Source of the DNA: Molothrus aeneus
Lineage: Eukaryota; Chordata; Aves; Passeriformes; Icteridae
Assembly (NCBI RefSeq): GCF_037042795.1
Contig: NC_089654.1
Span: 18,217,001-18,281,000, forward strand
Reading direction: 5' to 3'
DNA: 64,000 bases
The notes beneath the pieces are model-generated. The model did not search any database. It saw only the letters and a program-made list of their open reading frames with translations, and had not been told where the DNA came from. The translations under genes were made by a program, and so were the position numbers. Below, in pieces: positions 14,596-27,806 of this stretch (its first letter is position 1; each line of letters begins with the position of its first letter).

Positions 14596-15565
14596 AGAGC
14601 CTTCTCTAACCACAGTGTTAAAATAGAAATGAAAATGTAAATAATGTTATGAGAGTAAAGTTGCTCAAGTAAAAAAATATGTATTTATATATAGACAATA
14701 TGATGGTGAAGTAAAAATTAAATTTGCATTTCTGTTTCTAGAAAAAAGAAATTGTTATATACTATTATGAATGTTCTGGCTGATAGATTTGTTCAAGTTT
14801 AGCCAAGATAAATGCAAATTTTTAGCCTAGAATAAAAAATGCTGAAAATATAACCATTTGAGAAATGTGACACTCAAAAATATATACTCCAAAAATCTGG
14901 ACATGGATTCCAATATTCTGTTCTTCTTAAAGGCACAAAAGGTTTCCGGGTATAAAACAAAAAAATTCACCAATGTCAAGAGAGAAATTCATCTGAGTTT
15001 GAATATACTCAGAATATAGGAACATAAGATTTTGCTTATTTATGTGTTTGAGACCTGTGTTACCTCCACGTGAAATCACCTATTTCAGGTAATCCTGTCA
15101 GACATTAAAGTACACCTCCTACACAAGAGCAGCAATCAACTGACCTTCTGAGAACACTGTTCTTGGCAGCAGTATAAACTTAAACAGAATAATAAAAATC
15201 CAGTAGCAACGAGAAACCCAATATTCATCCTCTCCTCAATTCTTGCAAAGTTAGGGAGGAAAAACAAGCCCGAGTTTGTGCTGGAGTTAAGGGATTTGGG
15301 CTCTTACAGATCACCCTGGGCAGGAGCTCCAAGCACATGCAACAAGTGGGTTCTGTGAACTGCCAGCATCTCCTTCTGCTCCATCCCAGCACACCCAAAA
15401 CAGGCAGTACAGGCTGGGGGCAGTTTTGATTCCCTTGGCAGAATTCAAGCCATGAAGTTCATCACCACTGACAATATTTGGATAGATTTAAGACCCAGTC
15501 CAATATAGCACGGGCTGGCAGTAGGTTAATCTTGAAATGCAAAGCATGGATACTCATGGCAAAGC

Positions 15566-15605
15566 TTCAGAAAATAAAAGGGGTGTTCAGAAAATAAAAG
15601 GGGTG
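15566..15605. repeat. Exact tandem duplication, 20-bp unit x2
   Basis: The 20-bp unit TTCAGAAAATAAAAGGGGTG is repeated head to tail with no mismatch, suggesting a recent or polymorphic duplication. Confidence 0.95.
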
Positions 15606-15895
15606 TAGGCTTCTGGCTCTTATCTGTTGTTGCAGCTACAGCCTGGAATGGAAGTATATCCCTCAGCCAGAAGGACTGATAATTCTCTTGCTGTAGCCTC
15701 TGGACGTTTCCTCTAACGATCCCAACATCACTCCTATCTTGTCTGGATTGACTTTTGCTCAGCATGCTTTCAACCATGCCCCAGTCTCCCACAAACACTT
15801 GAACAATGCAATCAGCTGCTCCAGCTAAATCAGCTGAGAGTTATAAAGCTGAGTTTCGACATATTGAAAACACTTCAATCAATGTCACTTCACTA

Positions 15896-16035
15896 AACCT
15901 TCTCTATGGCTTGATATACAGATTAAATAAAAGGGTGCAAACAGGAACCCTCCTGCACTGCGCAGGGAGAGAACCATCGCAGGCAATAAAGCTGAACACA
16001 ACACTGACACCACACTCCTCTCGCTCCATTGTTTA
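15896..16035 (+). other. Possible LTR-like promoter/polyadenylation segment
   Basis: A TATA-like AAATAAAAGG is followed by a stretch with several CpGs (GCGCAG, ATCGCAG, CTCGCTCC) and an AATAAAG polyadenylation-type signal at about 15986. CpGs are otherwise scarce in the window. The order resembles U3-R-U5 of a retroviral LTR, but I found no TG...CA ends, target duplication or internal viral sequence. This is weakly supported. Confidence 0.2.
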
Positions 16036-18189
16036 AGCATGAGGCTGGACAATGGACCAGGAAGATGCTTTGGGACTGACTGCATCAGGGACATTTGGGA
16101 AATGTTTCCAATTTCTATAGATTCCACAGACATGTAAGACAAACCAACAACTGCATATGAAAAAGATTGGTAGGTTTTAAACAAATTATTTCTAAAATAA
16201 GTTGGCTGCTGATGCTGTTTAACAGCAGCATTGTTGCCACACAATTTTTATTACAGACTGTCATGTTGCAATAGGGCTTTACACACATACATTTACTATA
16301 CCATGTGAATTACTAGAAACATGCTTTTCTATGTTTGTGTGATTTATTAAAGCATAAATCATAATAGCATGTGCCAGAAATTCCTTTTGAAGGATATAAT
16401 AAGGTAACAATTATCCTCTCAACTCCTTTCTTTGTCTTCAGAAAATAAAATGCATTAGAACATATCCATTTGCTGCCCCATGACAGAAAATGAAAGCAAC
16501 TGTGATGGTTGCACTGTATGCTTTCAGTTCCTGCAGTTGGCTAGTGAAGTAAGCTTTGTTCCTGAATATGCTGTCAGAGGCAAAACAATAGTTTTGCCAA
16601 TACTTATAAAGAATAAACCTTAAAAACAGTAAGACAAAATTAATTGAAGAGGTTTGTTTTTTCATACGTGCAGAGGGATGTGGAAAAATCCTACATATAA
16701 ATATTAAATGTAAATTTAAAGTATATTTTATTTGAAAGAAAATTATGTACACAGGACCTCTCTGTATGGTTTTGACTTAAATCAGTGTACTTCACCTTTT
16801 TCATTTTATGCAACAACTCACAAGATCTGATTCAGGGGAATTGTAGCATTTTCTTCTGTGGAAATATACACACAGGAGCAACATTACAAGTATAGTTAAA
16901 ATTCCCCTCAGAAAAGGTTTAAGGCCTTTTAGATTAGCCTGTGAGTGTTGGTAGTTGTGTGTTTGATGACTGGCACAGTGAGAATGTTTTTAGTGTACCC
17001 TGATTTTACCCAATTATTTTTGAAGGAAAAATCATAAACTAACATTCACTACATAGAAGGTGATACATAAAGGTGTTATTAACTGTGCAGGTAAGTAGAA
17101 GCAGCAAGATCACAGGATAAAATTGGCTTTATTAATTTAAAGAAAGTATAATTTAATCTGTCAAATTTTGATTGTTTTAAAATTCTATTTCTATGGAAGA
17201 AGAAACATATGTGTGGTTTAAATTTAAAAGAAAAAAAAATAAAACCAAGTTTCAGTAGCAATCCAGAATTCAGCTGATTTTTTTCTTCTTCTTCCAGAAA
17301 GACACTGTGCCCAAACCACATACCCCAAATGCTTAGGAGAAAAATGATATGGATCTCTGAAACAAATGTGATTTCCAGGAATCAAAGTGGATATTAATTT
17401 TCACTTTTCTCAAGTGACATCAAAACATTCTTAACAAATAAGTACCTATATACATACACACCTTCTTTGGTTTAGCTCATGATACACAAAGAGCTATATT
17501 GTTCACAGATTCTGCAGATGCTAACTTAAAATTAAACCACGATGTCATGTGAAGACCCAATCATGTGTTGTGCAATTCTGATTCTGCAGGATATTTACCT
17601 TTGTAAATAACTTCAAGAAAGGCCAGCTACCATGTCATTTTACTGAATGAAAAATTTAGGTCACAACAAAGTCATGCTTGGCTGAATTTGATGTCTGTAC
17701 TCCTGTACTGCCCAGGTTCTCTCTGCTTAATATTCCTGACCATTTCCATTGGCTTTGGGTAAGAATCTGGAACGTAGATTTCCATTAATGATATTATAGT
17801 TATGCACAGTGCGCACATATTTTACTCAGAGCACCATTATGACCTGCTCATACTCTGTCACATTTAGGGACGGACACAATGCCTATTAAAGTGCATTCAG
17901 AATGCCACACATCATAGTTATGATGGCTGGCAAGCATCCTTATTAACAACCATACTTTTTCAAGAACAACATACATACAGCAGTTCCCTAGAAACAGGAT
18001 CATTCTGGGACTCCACTAAATAGATCTCAGTACCATAATTACTGCCATGGTCAAGTCACACAGTTTGGTGAAGTTCTGTACATGAGAATTTTGATACCCT
18101 ATGTTTATCTAAAGTTCAAACTGACTAAAATAAAAGAGCACATGTCACTGCTTTTCTAATATTACATGCTTGATCCTTATTTTATTTAC

Positions 18190-18560
18190 AGCTTCCAGCA
18201 GCTCTCGGCTCAATGCTGGTTGTGCTGGCTGCCACGTAGCTGGAGAAGGCTAACAAACCCCTGTGTGTTCACATGACAACCTTTGTGCAAACGCATCCTT
18301 ATTCTGTCATCTACTGGCAGCGCGCTTCCCAGCCATGGGCTCTGCCAGTCCTTACCAGTTTGCCAATTATACAAGCTGCTTCCCAGACATCAGACAAAAA
18401 TTCCATAAGACTGCTGTGCGAGCGTACCCTAATTAACCATCAGCTTAATTAGACAATTTACTGTGTAATTAGCAGGCAATTAGTCAACACCTCTCAGATC
18501 TTATTGACTGCTGTGACAGCCTTCCTTAGTCTACACATTCCCATACGCTTCCACGACCAT
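18190..18560. promoter_or_regulatory. Candidate conserved enhancer with clustered homeodomain sites
   Basis: Within an AT-rich intron this block is locally GC-richer and mixed in composition. It contains three TAATTA sites at 18430, 18446 and 18466, plus a CAATTAG at 18477, all within 54 bp. CTGTCA/TGACAG motifs (TALE-homeodomain type) and a CCTTTGTG (SOX/TCF type) lie in the flanks. Large introns of developmental-neighbourhood genes often hold such elements. Function is inferred only from motif density, and no alignment was available. Confidence 0.4.
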
Positions 18561-19835
18561 GATCCCAGCCCTACCCTGTACAACAGCAACCCTTGCAAGG
18601 GAAGGGAAATCATATTACATAACAAGGGAAGAGGAAGAAAAATCAATATATAGCCTGTTCATTTATTGAACTGTCTTCTAGCCAAGACTTTCTTTTCTCT
18701 AGGAGTAGGAGGTCAGCTGCTAACAAAGAAACGTTCAGCTATAACATTAGCTTATGTCTTTTTCATTTGTAATGTGGTTAAGGAATTTCTTTTTTTTTCC
18801 TCTTACACTGCACTAAATCATCAAGTCAGGCAAGTAGCAGTTAAAGAAAAAAATTAAAACTTACTAACACATTGTAAGTTTAAATATGTGTTCTAGAACA
18901 GTAAAAAGGTGGTGATAGCTGCTTTTGAGACCTATAGCTTGCACTGTAATTACCTGCTTCATAGTCTAAAATGCACAAGGAAAGCCAAAATAAAATATAA
19001 AATGTCAATACTCAATAATAATTTAATAGCATTAGTGTAATTAAGTAGAAATAATTTGTGAAGTACTTTCAAGTATCCTCCACACAAATCTAAAGTTGTA
19101 TGTCCTCATAATACAAGATGTGAGAAATTACAATTAAAGACTAATATAACATGGATATTAAAGGATTCCTAAAAATGTGTGTTCCTTTTTCTATAGACTG
19201 AAAATTGGATTTTGCAATTAGCATTGACAAGAGCTTTTTGGATAATTCTTAAAGTAGTAATTCCATAGTTCACAGAATGGAAACTCCTGGAATTAACTCT
19301 AGGGGATTTATTCACAAAAATCCTACACCACCTGACTGAAGGATAGAGTCCCACAATCACTATTGTAGTTAAAAAAATAGATAATTCTGCATCTCAAATA
19401 ATGACAAGAAATGTTATTTAGAATACATTCACATACATATTTGGATTAGTAATAGGTATTTTAACATAAGAACCTGTCAGGTTTTTTAAACATATGGGGC
19501 TTCATTCTGCTTTTGCAACAATGTCAATCAGGAGTAAATGCAATTATATCACCATGAGATTCAAAAATCAGCTCTTTGCTTTCTTAATGTCTTGTGTGGG
19601 CAAATCAGACGTTGAACATAGCCTTATCCTTTTAATTTACCAAGTGGGAACTCAAGACACGAGATGACTCAAGCACTTAAAGAGAAGTGTATCACCTGTA
19701 CACAGAAGCTACACTGGTATAACCAAAAATTCCTTGAAAAATGATCAAGCTAAACCCTGTTAACTCGTGTGTGGCAACAATGCCAGCTCAGAGATAGTTA
19801 CTTCATTTCAGCTAATGCCTGTAAAATTCTTAGCA

Positions 19836-20205
19836 GGAGCTGTACAGCACCATAAACATGCTTGACACCCATCTCAGCGTCCCCGCACAGTCAATTTGGG
19901 CCCACATTTCTGCAAACATCTTGCAAGACTGCGTGGTCCAAGCAGGAATCCTGGGGCAAGAGCTGCTGCATGAGGTGCTCCAGGTCTCCCCAGCCAGTGG
20001 TGCAGAGCAGAAAAGCAGCCACCCCACAGCAAGGCTGCCTTGTAAGGTGCCCAGCTGGAGCAGAAGCCACCAGCTGCTGCCAGGGATGACCCCAGTGCTG
20101 GAAGGTCCTCCCCAAGGCATCTCAGCCTTGGCAGGCCAGTGGTCACAGGTGGGGACACAAAGGGTCCCCTGGGCTCTCGCAGAAGCCAGCCTTTGGCCTC
20201 AGCAA
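19836..20205. other. GC-rich island of unknown origin
   Basis: About 370 bp is distinctly richer in G+C than the surrounding intron, with several overlapping open frames on both strands. The longest, on the plus strand, has 118 codons. Overlapping openness on both strands is what GC-rich sequence without stops produces and is not evidence of coding. I recognise no protein family and see no flanking terminal repeats. It may be an old transposon or LTR remnant. Confidence 0.5.
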
Positions 20206-21741
20206 AAATGCTGAACTGTAAATCAGAGCAACTGAATCATGACAACCACTTTTCCTTTATTCCACTTCAGTATCTCAGGAGGCCTAGACTGGAGTCTAGA
20301 CGGTATTCTGGATTTATTTTTATAATTAAAATGTGGAAATGAATGAAAAAAACCTGAGCTCTGACACATGCACTTAATCAAATGGGGAGAATCAAAAAGC
20401 CAATGACTTGACAGAAGGGAAACTTCTGTCATTCTATATTGACAAAATACAGATTTCATTTTTTCCTGAATGCCAGTGGTTAGCTTTTAAAGTGCATCAT
20501 AATAATTTCAAAAAATAAGGAAGTCTGTAATTTATGCTGAAACTCGAAAATATTAAGTATGGCTTTATGCTTTGATTGTCATAGGTGTGTTTTAGATATA
20601 ACTATTAAGAAAAATATCCTACAATCTTTTCTAATAAATTATAAAATATATTAATGCCACTTAAGAAAGTTAGATGCAATTGGTTGGCACAAAACAAAAA
20701 GGTTTGCAACAAATCTCAATTGAGCATGGAAAATATGTGAAAATTCTAAATTTCAGAATTACACTTGCCAATTTCTAGCTTACATTCAAACTGCCCTTTT
20801 AGCTGAATTCCTTCCAGACATAAAATTATGTGAGTCATTTACAAGATCACCAACAACCTTCCAAGGACATAAAAACAACCACAGAAAAATGTAGCTGAAT
20901 GGTATTTTACACAAGTATGTTACATATTTGCTTTTTAGAATCCTGTTTATTCAGGATGTGATATTCAAAAATGTTGAGTACTTCAGACACAGCCAACTGC
21001 AGATCCTCAGCAGTTTTGGAAAATCATGCATGTGTGCTCTCCTTGTCTCTCTTGATAAATATTTGCAGGTATTTTCAGAAGAATGAGGTAAATCAAACAA
21101 AATTAGTAAAGAGCAAAGCAGTTTCTTCAGGATAAAAAGAAATAGTTCTGATTCTTAACCAGTATAAAATTTGCATCCATTTTGTTTGACTCACTGGGTA
21201 ATAGTTGCACTATGAATAGAAATTATGTCCTCTCTCAAGTAGTGGTCACTATTAGAACAGCCCATATTATGCTGAGCAGGAATGAACACTCCTACTTTTG
21301 GAAGCTATGTTTTATATAAAGGCTTTTGTAGCAAAATCCTCAGTGTTGCAGTCTGTATGCTCTTTCAGCATTACACTTGAACTGCTCCTCAGTTGTGCCA
21401 ATCTAAGTGCACTATAAGTTTCACTACAATACACAACAGTTAGTTTTCAGATTAAAAAATAGCTTAAAGACTGATTTACAAGTCTTTTATACATAAGCTG
21501 CCTGAAATATCCAAGCTCAAGATTAATGTTCACACTTACACTTAGCAGGTGTATATGCACTCTGGCTACACTGTTTTAAACCAGACTCCAGAACAAAAAA
21601 AACAGGAAAAAGAAACAACCTCCAAATACTATGTAAAAAATCTCCAGATGTATAGAAACCAAACACTTTAGATGTAACTGAGAATCCTGCAGCCTACCAA
21701 GAACTAGTTTTAGACATGGATCTGGTTTTACCTTTGCTGGC

Positions 21742-21765
21742 CAGCTTTGTGTGCAGCTTTGTGTG
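21742..21765. repeat. Tandem duplication, 12-bp unit x2
   Basis: The unit CAGCTTTGTGTG occurs twice head to tail with no mismatch. Confidence 0.9.
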
Positions 21766-22217
21766 AGGAAGGAAAGCCATTGCCAGCTTAGACTTCGTGG
21801 AACTCATGCCACGACCTCAAGGCATAAGGTATAAAAGTTCCAGCCACGCTCACTCTGCTCCATGAGGGTGAATGGCAGAAAAAGTGATAACATAGAAGAA
21901 AACTGCTGATCCTCTGTTTGTAAAAATCTGTCCTTCAGCACAGATGAGGTTTACTGACTCAACGTGCACCACCCCTGCATGACAGATCCCTCTGTCTTCC
22001 ACTGATGAATTGCCACATTGTGCTCCACGCCTTGAGATAACAGACTTCTCCATGAGAGACTCCGTGCAGAAAAGAGACTCCCACTGCAGAAGAAGTGCAG
22101 CATTTCTGTGATATTTAATGCTACAGGAAGAGTGGGACTAAACATTTCCCCAGAGGTTTAATTTTTATCACGAATCTGTAAGAAGTTTTTCATTTCTAAA
22201 GTGGTAAACACGATCAC

Positions 22218-22232
22218 AGAGAGAGAGAGAGA
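22218..22232. repeat. Short (AG)n microsatellite
   Basis: This is an uninterrupted alternating AG run of 15 nt. It is short and may or may not be polymorphic. Confidence 0.9.
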
Positions 22233-25200
22233 AACTTTTTACAGATTGTTGCTAAACTCTTGCTTTAAAAATGCAGTTCGTTATCTTCAGCATTTGAAAT
22301 ATTAATAGGCCAAAATAACCAGAATTACTGATGGCAAAAACAGATTTTTGAATGGTCCAAAGCGCCTCACTTGCAAATTCACTGGTGTCAAGATGCACAC
22401 GTGCACCAGTTTAAGGTGGGCATCTACCTGTGCAGACTAGAGCTGTGATAGGAAATGCCTTGGCTTAGCAATAATAGCCAAGCTATTGATAAGCTTGTTA
22501 AAGCTCTCAGTCCTGGGATCTTTGGTCTCTTTTTCACTGTGTTCAAGCTGTGCTACATCTCTCCAGATGGATTCTTCCAGGGTGAAGATATGCCAAACCC
22601 CTACATAACCAGGGGTATGGGCTGATGAAAAAGAATGGTTAAATGCAGTCCTTTCAGTTCCTCGGACAGCAATTTTGAAGCTTTTGAAGTTATTTGCATA
22701 CAAAGAAGTCTCCAGCCTTATTTAAACGGGGTAGGGTAAAACTAAGTAGAGAGATGAGATCTGATCCTTAAGTTAAACACAGAAATAGTTTTTCTCATGG
22801 AAAAAGGAGGAAAGTCTGTTTTCCTGCTACTTAGATTCTCATAATTATTTGTTCCCTTCTTTATAGCTAGATAACACATTTTCTGAAAAAAAATAAAAGG
22901 GCATAACTACAGCATTTTAAAAGATAATAATTACATTCCATAGCACTTCTCTAGCATAGCCTTTTACCTCTCCTGTTAAACATCGCTGATTTTGTGCACT
23001 GATCTAAAAATACAAAAATTATAAAACAACAAAGACCATATTTCTTATTAAAATTCTTTCAGAAATATTGAACAAAATGAAGGATATAACTCCTAAAAAC
23101 ATGAAAACAAATAATAACAATTAAGAAAAAACCCCAAACTTTTAAAACTTCTAAAACAAGAAAATAATTTAGCTTAAGAGTCTTGTGTGCTAAGGAATCC
23201 CATAAAATGGTCCTTTTTCTGTTCAAAAATGTAGTTAATAAAACTTGTCTAATGCTATTTAGTAGAAAGGCAAACAGTCCCTTTTATATTTGACATTAAC
23301 AATCAGATCATTTGTCTCCCCAAAGAAAGCCCATACAGCTTTCATACAGACCACACAATAAAGAATAGTAATATTTCTGTTTACTGAGATATCAACTGGC
23401 ATTTCATTGCAAGTCAATGGTCTATCTTTGCTACAGCATACTAGACCTCAATCTGGCATCTACAAATGTCAAGAGTATAAAAAAAAAATATAGGATGGAA
23501 ATCAAAAGCATGTTCTAAATTCCTAAAAACCAAACAAAGTTCACCTAGACATATTTGCTGCAGAAATCAGTACAATATTCAGCTGTCAATCTTGAAAAAC
23601 AATGAGGGAGCGATGCTGTCAGTAGGACAGGATAATAACATTTCAAGCAGATGTTCAGGCGGGGCTCTAATTCTCACTGAACTCCCTTGGTAAGCATTTA
23701 ATTTCTTTATCATATGCAAGCTAGGCAAATTGTACTTCATCAAAACTGTATTGTGAAATATTAATATTTCATATTATAGCAAAACTCCATAGAATAACCT
23801 TTGTCATATTAAGAACATCAGAATTTCAAATGTCATGGTTCTGCATTTTAATGCATCTTAAATAGCTTTTTGGCTTGGCACCATAAATTATAACTAGTTT
23901 AATCTAAATTACTATGCTGTAATATCATACAAAAATATACATTTTGTAATACAGATTCACTTCTGTGAAATACTAATGTTATGGAAAACAATGCATCATT
24001 GTACTATGATTTTTTACCACCTTCAATTATGAAGCGAGGTGCACACAGTGCAAATGTAGAGAGAGAGAACTAGCTGGAGCCTGAATGTGTATATTACAAT
24101 AACAGCACATAGAAATGCAATATATACTGGGCAAATTAATTAATTCTCTGCCAGCAATCATTTTTATTTACAAATGGTTCTGAAAATGTATTGTAAAATC
24201 TACATCTGTAAACTGCATAAACATATTACGGCTAGAAAGTTTCCTCTGCTATGGTTTAGTTCAGATTTAATCTCCTTTTAATTGTAGCTTTGTTTTTAAA
24301 ATCATCCATGCAACTTGCTCCATATGTAATGAAGAAAATTAAAGATTAAAAATGAAGTTAGTCTGCATGTTGATTTCTGCTGGTTCTCATAATAAAGGCA
24401 ACTGTTTCTGCATTATTGAAAGCGACAGCATCACAAATCAATGCATGTCACAACAAAATAAAGACAGATGTATCTGATTAATCAGAATTAAATTTTAGAA
24501 GTGAAGGAAGCATCTAAAAATCAAAGCAAACATTTCTGCTAACCCAGTTGTTTTTTCATCTTTCTAAACAGCCCATACAATGCAGTGAGAGAACAACAAA
24601 GCCTGAATTCAGCTGATAAAACCCTAATTTCTGCTATAAACTCCTCGCTGTGGTAGTGAATATGGCATAGGAATGTACACACCTCATATAACCTTTGACT
24701 AATTTTGATACTATGTTTATAAAAACTTTCTGATTACATGTTTTAATACAAATTTTGTGTTCTAAACAATACTCACTAATAAATTCTTAGTAAATAAACC
24801 AGCTCACTATAACACTTCTCCTAAAACCCTCCCACTCACAGTTATGTGTCTAATTAATGCAGTATGTGTCATTCTGCGTGTAGTTTTCTGTTCATCTAAG
24901 CTCTAAAAGAGGTAATAATTGGTATCCATTTATTGTGGACTACATGATATGCAGCTCCCCCATTTCCCTTCAGTATCTTGCAAACAGAATTCACAAATAA
25001 TGTTGCTGCATACAGTTATCTGAACAAGACAGAAATACTATTTGAACCAACAGAGCAATGAGCTATTGATCCTGCAGTCAAAAAGGGAAGACATGAATGT
25101 AGAAAAACGTGTGTGAAGAGACACTTCTATTCTGCTACCATTTGTCTTTCCTAGTGATTGTCCATTTCAAAAGCAGTTATTCCCTTTTTGGAGGAAATCA

Positions 25201-26475
25201 AATCTAGTTGATACTAAAGCAGCTGTGCAAAGATGTTTAATTTAATAAATAAAATTGTACGAATCACTATCTCCCTCCCAGATACCATCAGACACATACA
25301 GGTACAATCCCCTATGATGAATATTAGCTCTACACTATAATATCCAGCACTTTCTAAAGTATGTAGAGTGCGGTATATTTTGAAGTATAAATACCCTGAA
25401 GGCATTTCAGCTATTTCTTACGTTAGCTTTTTTGTAGGTTTCAACAATAGTACAGTAGTATGCAAGAACAAACTTTGCTGAATCACTCCCAGTTGAAATG
25501 CTTACCCTACAAACAGAAAATGCTACAAAGGTTGTCATGAAGACAATTATGAGCAAGGTACGTGGGTGTTTAAAAAGGGAGCGAGCACGGCACCAAACAG
25601 TGCGCTCTGTGCTAACCCCCTCGGGGCAGAATGTGAAGCTTTCAAGGTGAGCCCAAGACACATGAGGATTAGAAAGACTAGGGGAGTAAATTAGAGCCCA
25701 GAGGCTGAACTTCAGCACTGCTACCCAATAGCTCCTCTGCACAAGGCAGTACATGGGCTGCAGGGATCCCTGGCCTTGTGCTTTAGAAGAGCTTTCTGTG
25801 CTAGATGATGGAAGAGAGAAAAGGAGAAGTAGCTCATATGTAATAATCCTGTGTCTTACCAGAATCACAGCTCTTCAGCCTGAGTCCTTTTTATCTCTAT
25901 CCTTGGATCCCCTTCTTCCAAGATTTACCATGCTTTTCTCTCTGACCTTATTCCATCACACCGTAGTTAATGCATGGAAATTTTTGATTGGTCTGTACAT
26001 GCTTTTCACCACCTATATGTCACTCATTTTTGGCCTGCATCAGTCACTTTCCCTGAAGTGCCAAAGGATGCCCATGGTAAACAGGGAATTCACTGTTTTC
26101 CCCTATTAGTGTCTAAACACAATGGCAAATTCAGTCATTGGTTCTGGAAAAGGGAGAATTTCTGCTGCTGCTAAGTTCCCCATGGCCACAGAGGCAGGTT
26201 ATGCTTGACAAATCAGAAGGAAGCCCATCAGTTAAGCCTTACCAGGACAGATAAAATGAGGAGATGAGGGAAGAACACAGAATCCTGCTTGCACATACAA
26301 TCAAGGCTGAAGTGGAAAAGCTTCAGCTGCCAAAAACTGTGTCTAGCAAGCTCTCTCCCTTCTCAGCTCTTCCACTCTTGGGAACTGTACTGTCTGGGGA
26401 GATGCTCCCCCTCCTCCCACCAACTCTGCAGGCTTAGATCAGGAAATCTTTGCTCTTGATCCTGCTGCGTAGTTT

Positions 26476-26496
26476 GCTTTGACTAGCTTTGACTAG
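26476..26496. repeat. Tandem duplication, 10-bp unit x2
   Basis: GCTTTGACTA is repeated twice head to tail, followed by G. Confidence 0.9.
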
Positions 26497-27768
26497 TGCA
26501 GGACAGCTGAGTCTGAAATCCCCAGTATTGGTACCACAGCCCAAGAGAGCATTCTGCTCCCTGCTAAAAGGTGTACAAGATTTATGTCTACATAATCAGA
26601 AGCTAAACTAGCAAAAAAAAAGTCAGCACATTATGGCAACCTATAATATTTCAAACTCTCTATCAACAACTTGTTCTAGCATTAAGTCAACAAGAACAGG
26701 CTTTCTGTATACTCAGTTTATACAAGAGCTGCCGTACCCCTACTTAGCTTTTCTTTCCATTTCAAATAGTTATTTTTGAAGTATTAAGTACCACGTTACT
26801 CTGATAAATAAAAGCAATTTTGCTTCTGCAGCACCTCTCAGCCAATCACCTGAAATCATGCCACGAATACACCTGTAGGAAGTGCAGTACTAGGAAGAAC
26901 ACAGTAGTAGAAAAACTAGGCAGCACTTGGGTGGGACACAGTTCTACTAGACACAACACGATTCAATATCAGAATATTAGAAGGAAGCTTAAGCAGAAAT
27001 AACAATCACTGAACTAGAATTCACTAGATAACACTTTTCTGAACTTACTAACTCAAATAATACTTGCAATATCTTATTGCAACAAATACTTAAAAAAAAA
27101 ACTTGAGAGATCTTCATCTGAGTCACACCTGCAGAGCATGGCATCCAGTGGAACACTTCGCAGGCGCCATTTCAGAAATGACTCAGAGTCTGCTGCTTAG
27201 TATAGCACCAACATCACTTCCTACAACATGCATGTCTTTCCTCCTGAACTCCCACCCAAGCTGGAACTCAGCCTGTGTCTGTTTAACTCTCGAGATGCAC
27301 AGTAATCAACGTGCAGTCTGGCAGGACTGCCAGCATACCAGCAATAAAACTGATTAAAAAAATAAGTCTCAGTACTTGCTATGGGTTGGCTGTAGTCTAG
27401 GCACAGAATAATTACAGCTGATGGTATGTTATACATGTAAGTCAGTTGTAAACATACTTGAATGACATTTATGTCCTAAAAAGTCTTTTAATAAGAAGCC
27501 CTGAGAAGTAGATTGGAATCTCCACTGCAATCCAGATGAACACTTACTTCCCCAGGACTACCTCAGGTGTAAGAGACAGCAGAATCCAGCCTGACTTATT
27601 TTACAGCATTCTGCAGCAACACAGCATTTTGTTCTTGACCTTCCCCCTACTAGAGAGGCACCCACTATAGTTAATTCACCTATAGTACTTACCCATGGAA
27701 AGGTGGAAGAGGAACAAATCCACCTTCTCTGTTCTGCTCCATCCATCAGTACCTTTGTATATCCCCCC

Positions 27769-27806
27769 TCTGAACCAAGAATAAAAGGCCCTTGTATCCA
27801 AATTAA
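27769..27806 (+). repeat. Copy A of a dispersed repeat pair (20-bp exact core)
   Basis: CTCTGAACCAAGAATAAAAG is followed by CCCTTGT and TCCAAATT. The same core and a similar downstream pattern recur near 59957 in the same orientation. Probably both are fragments of one old interspersed element. The family is not recognised. Confidence 0.55.

Noticed and set aside
25740..25800. A PMY-containing peptide on the minus strand, examined as possible DPYD exon 14 (GPMYGPGQ motif)
   Set aside because: The flanking residues do not match the conserved exon 14 sequence, and there is no suitable splice site pair giving 165 nt.
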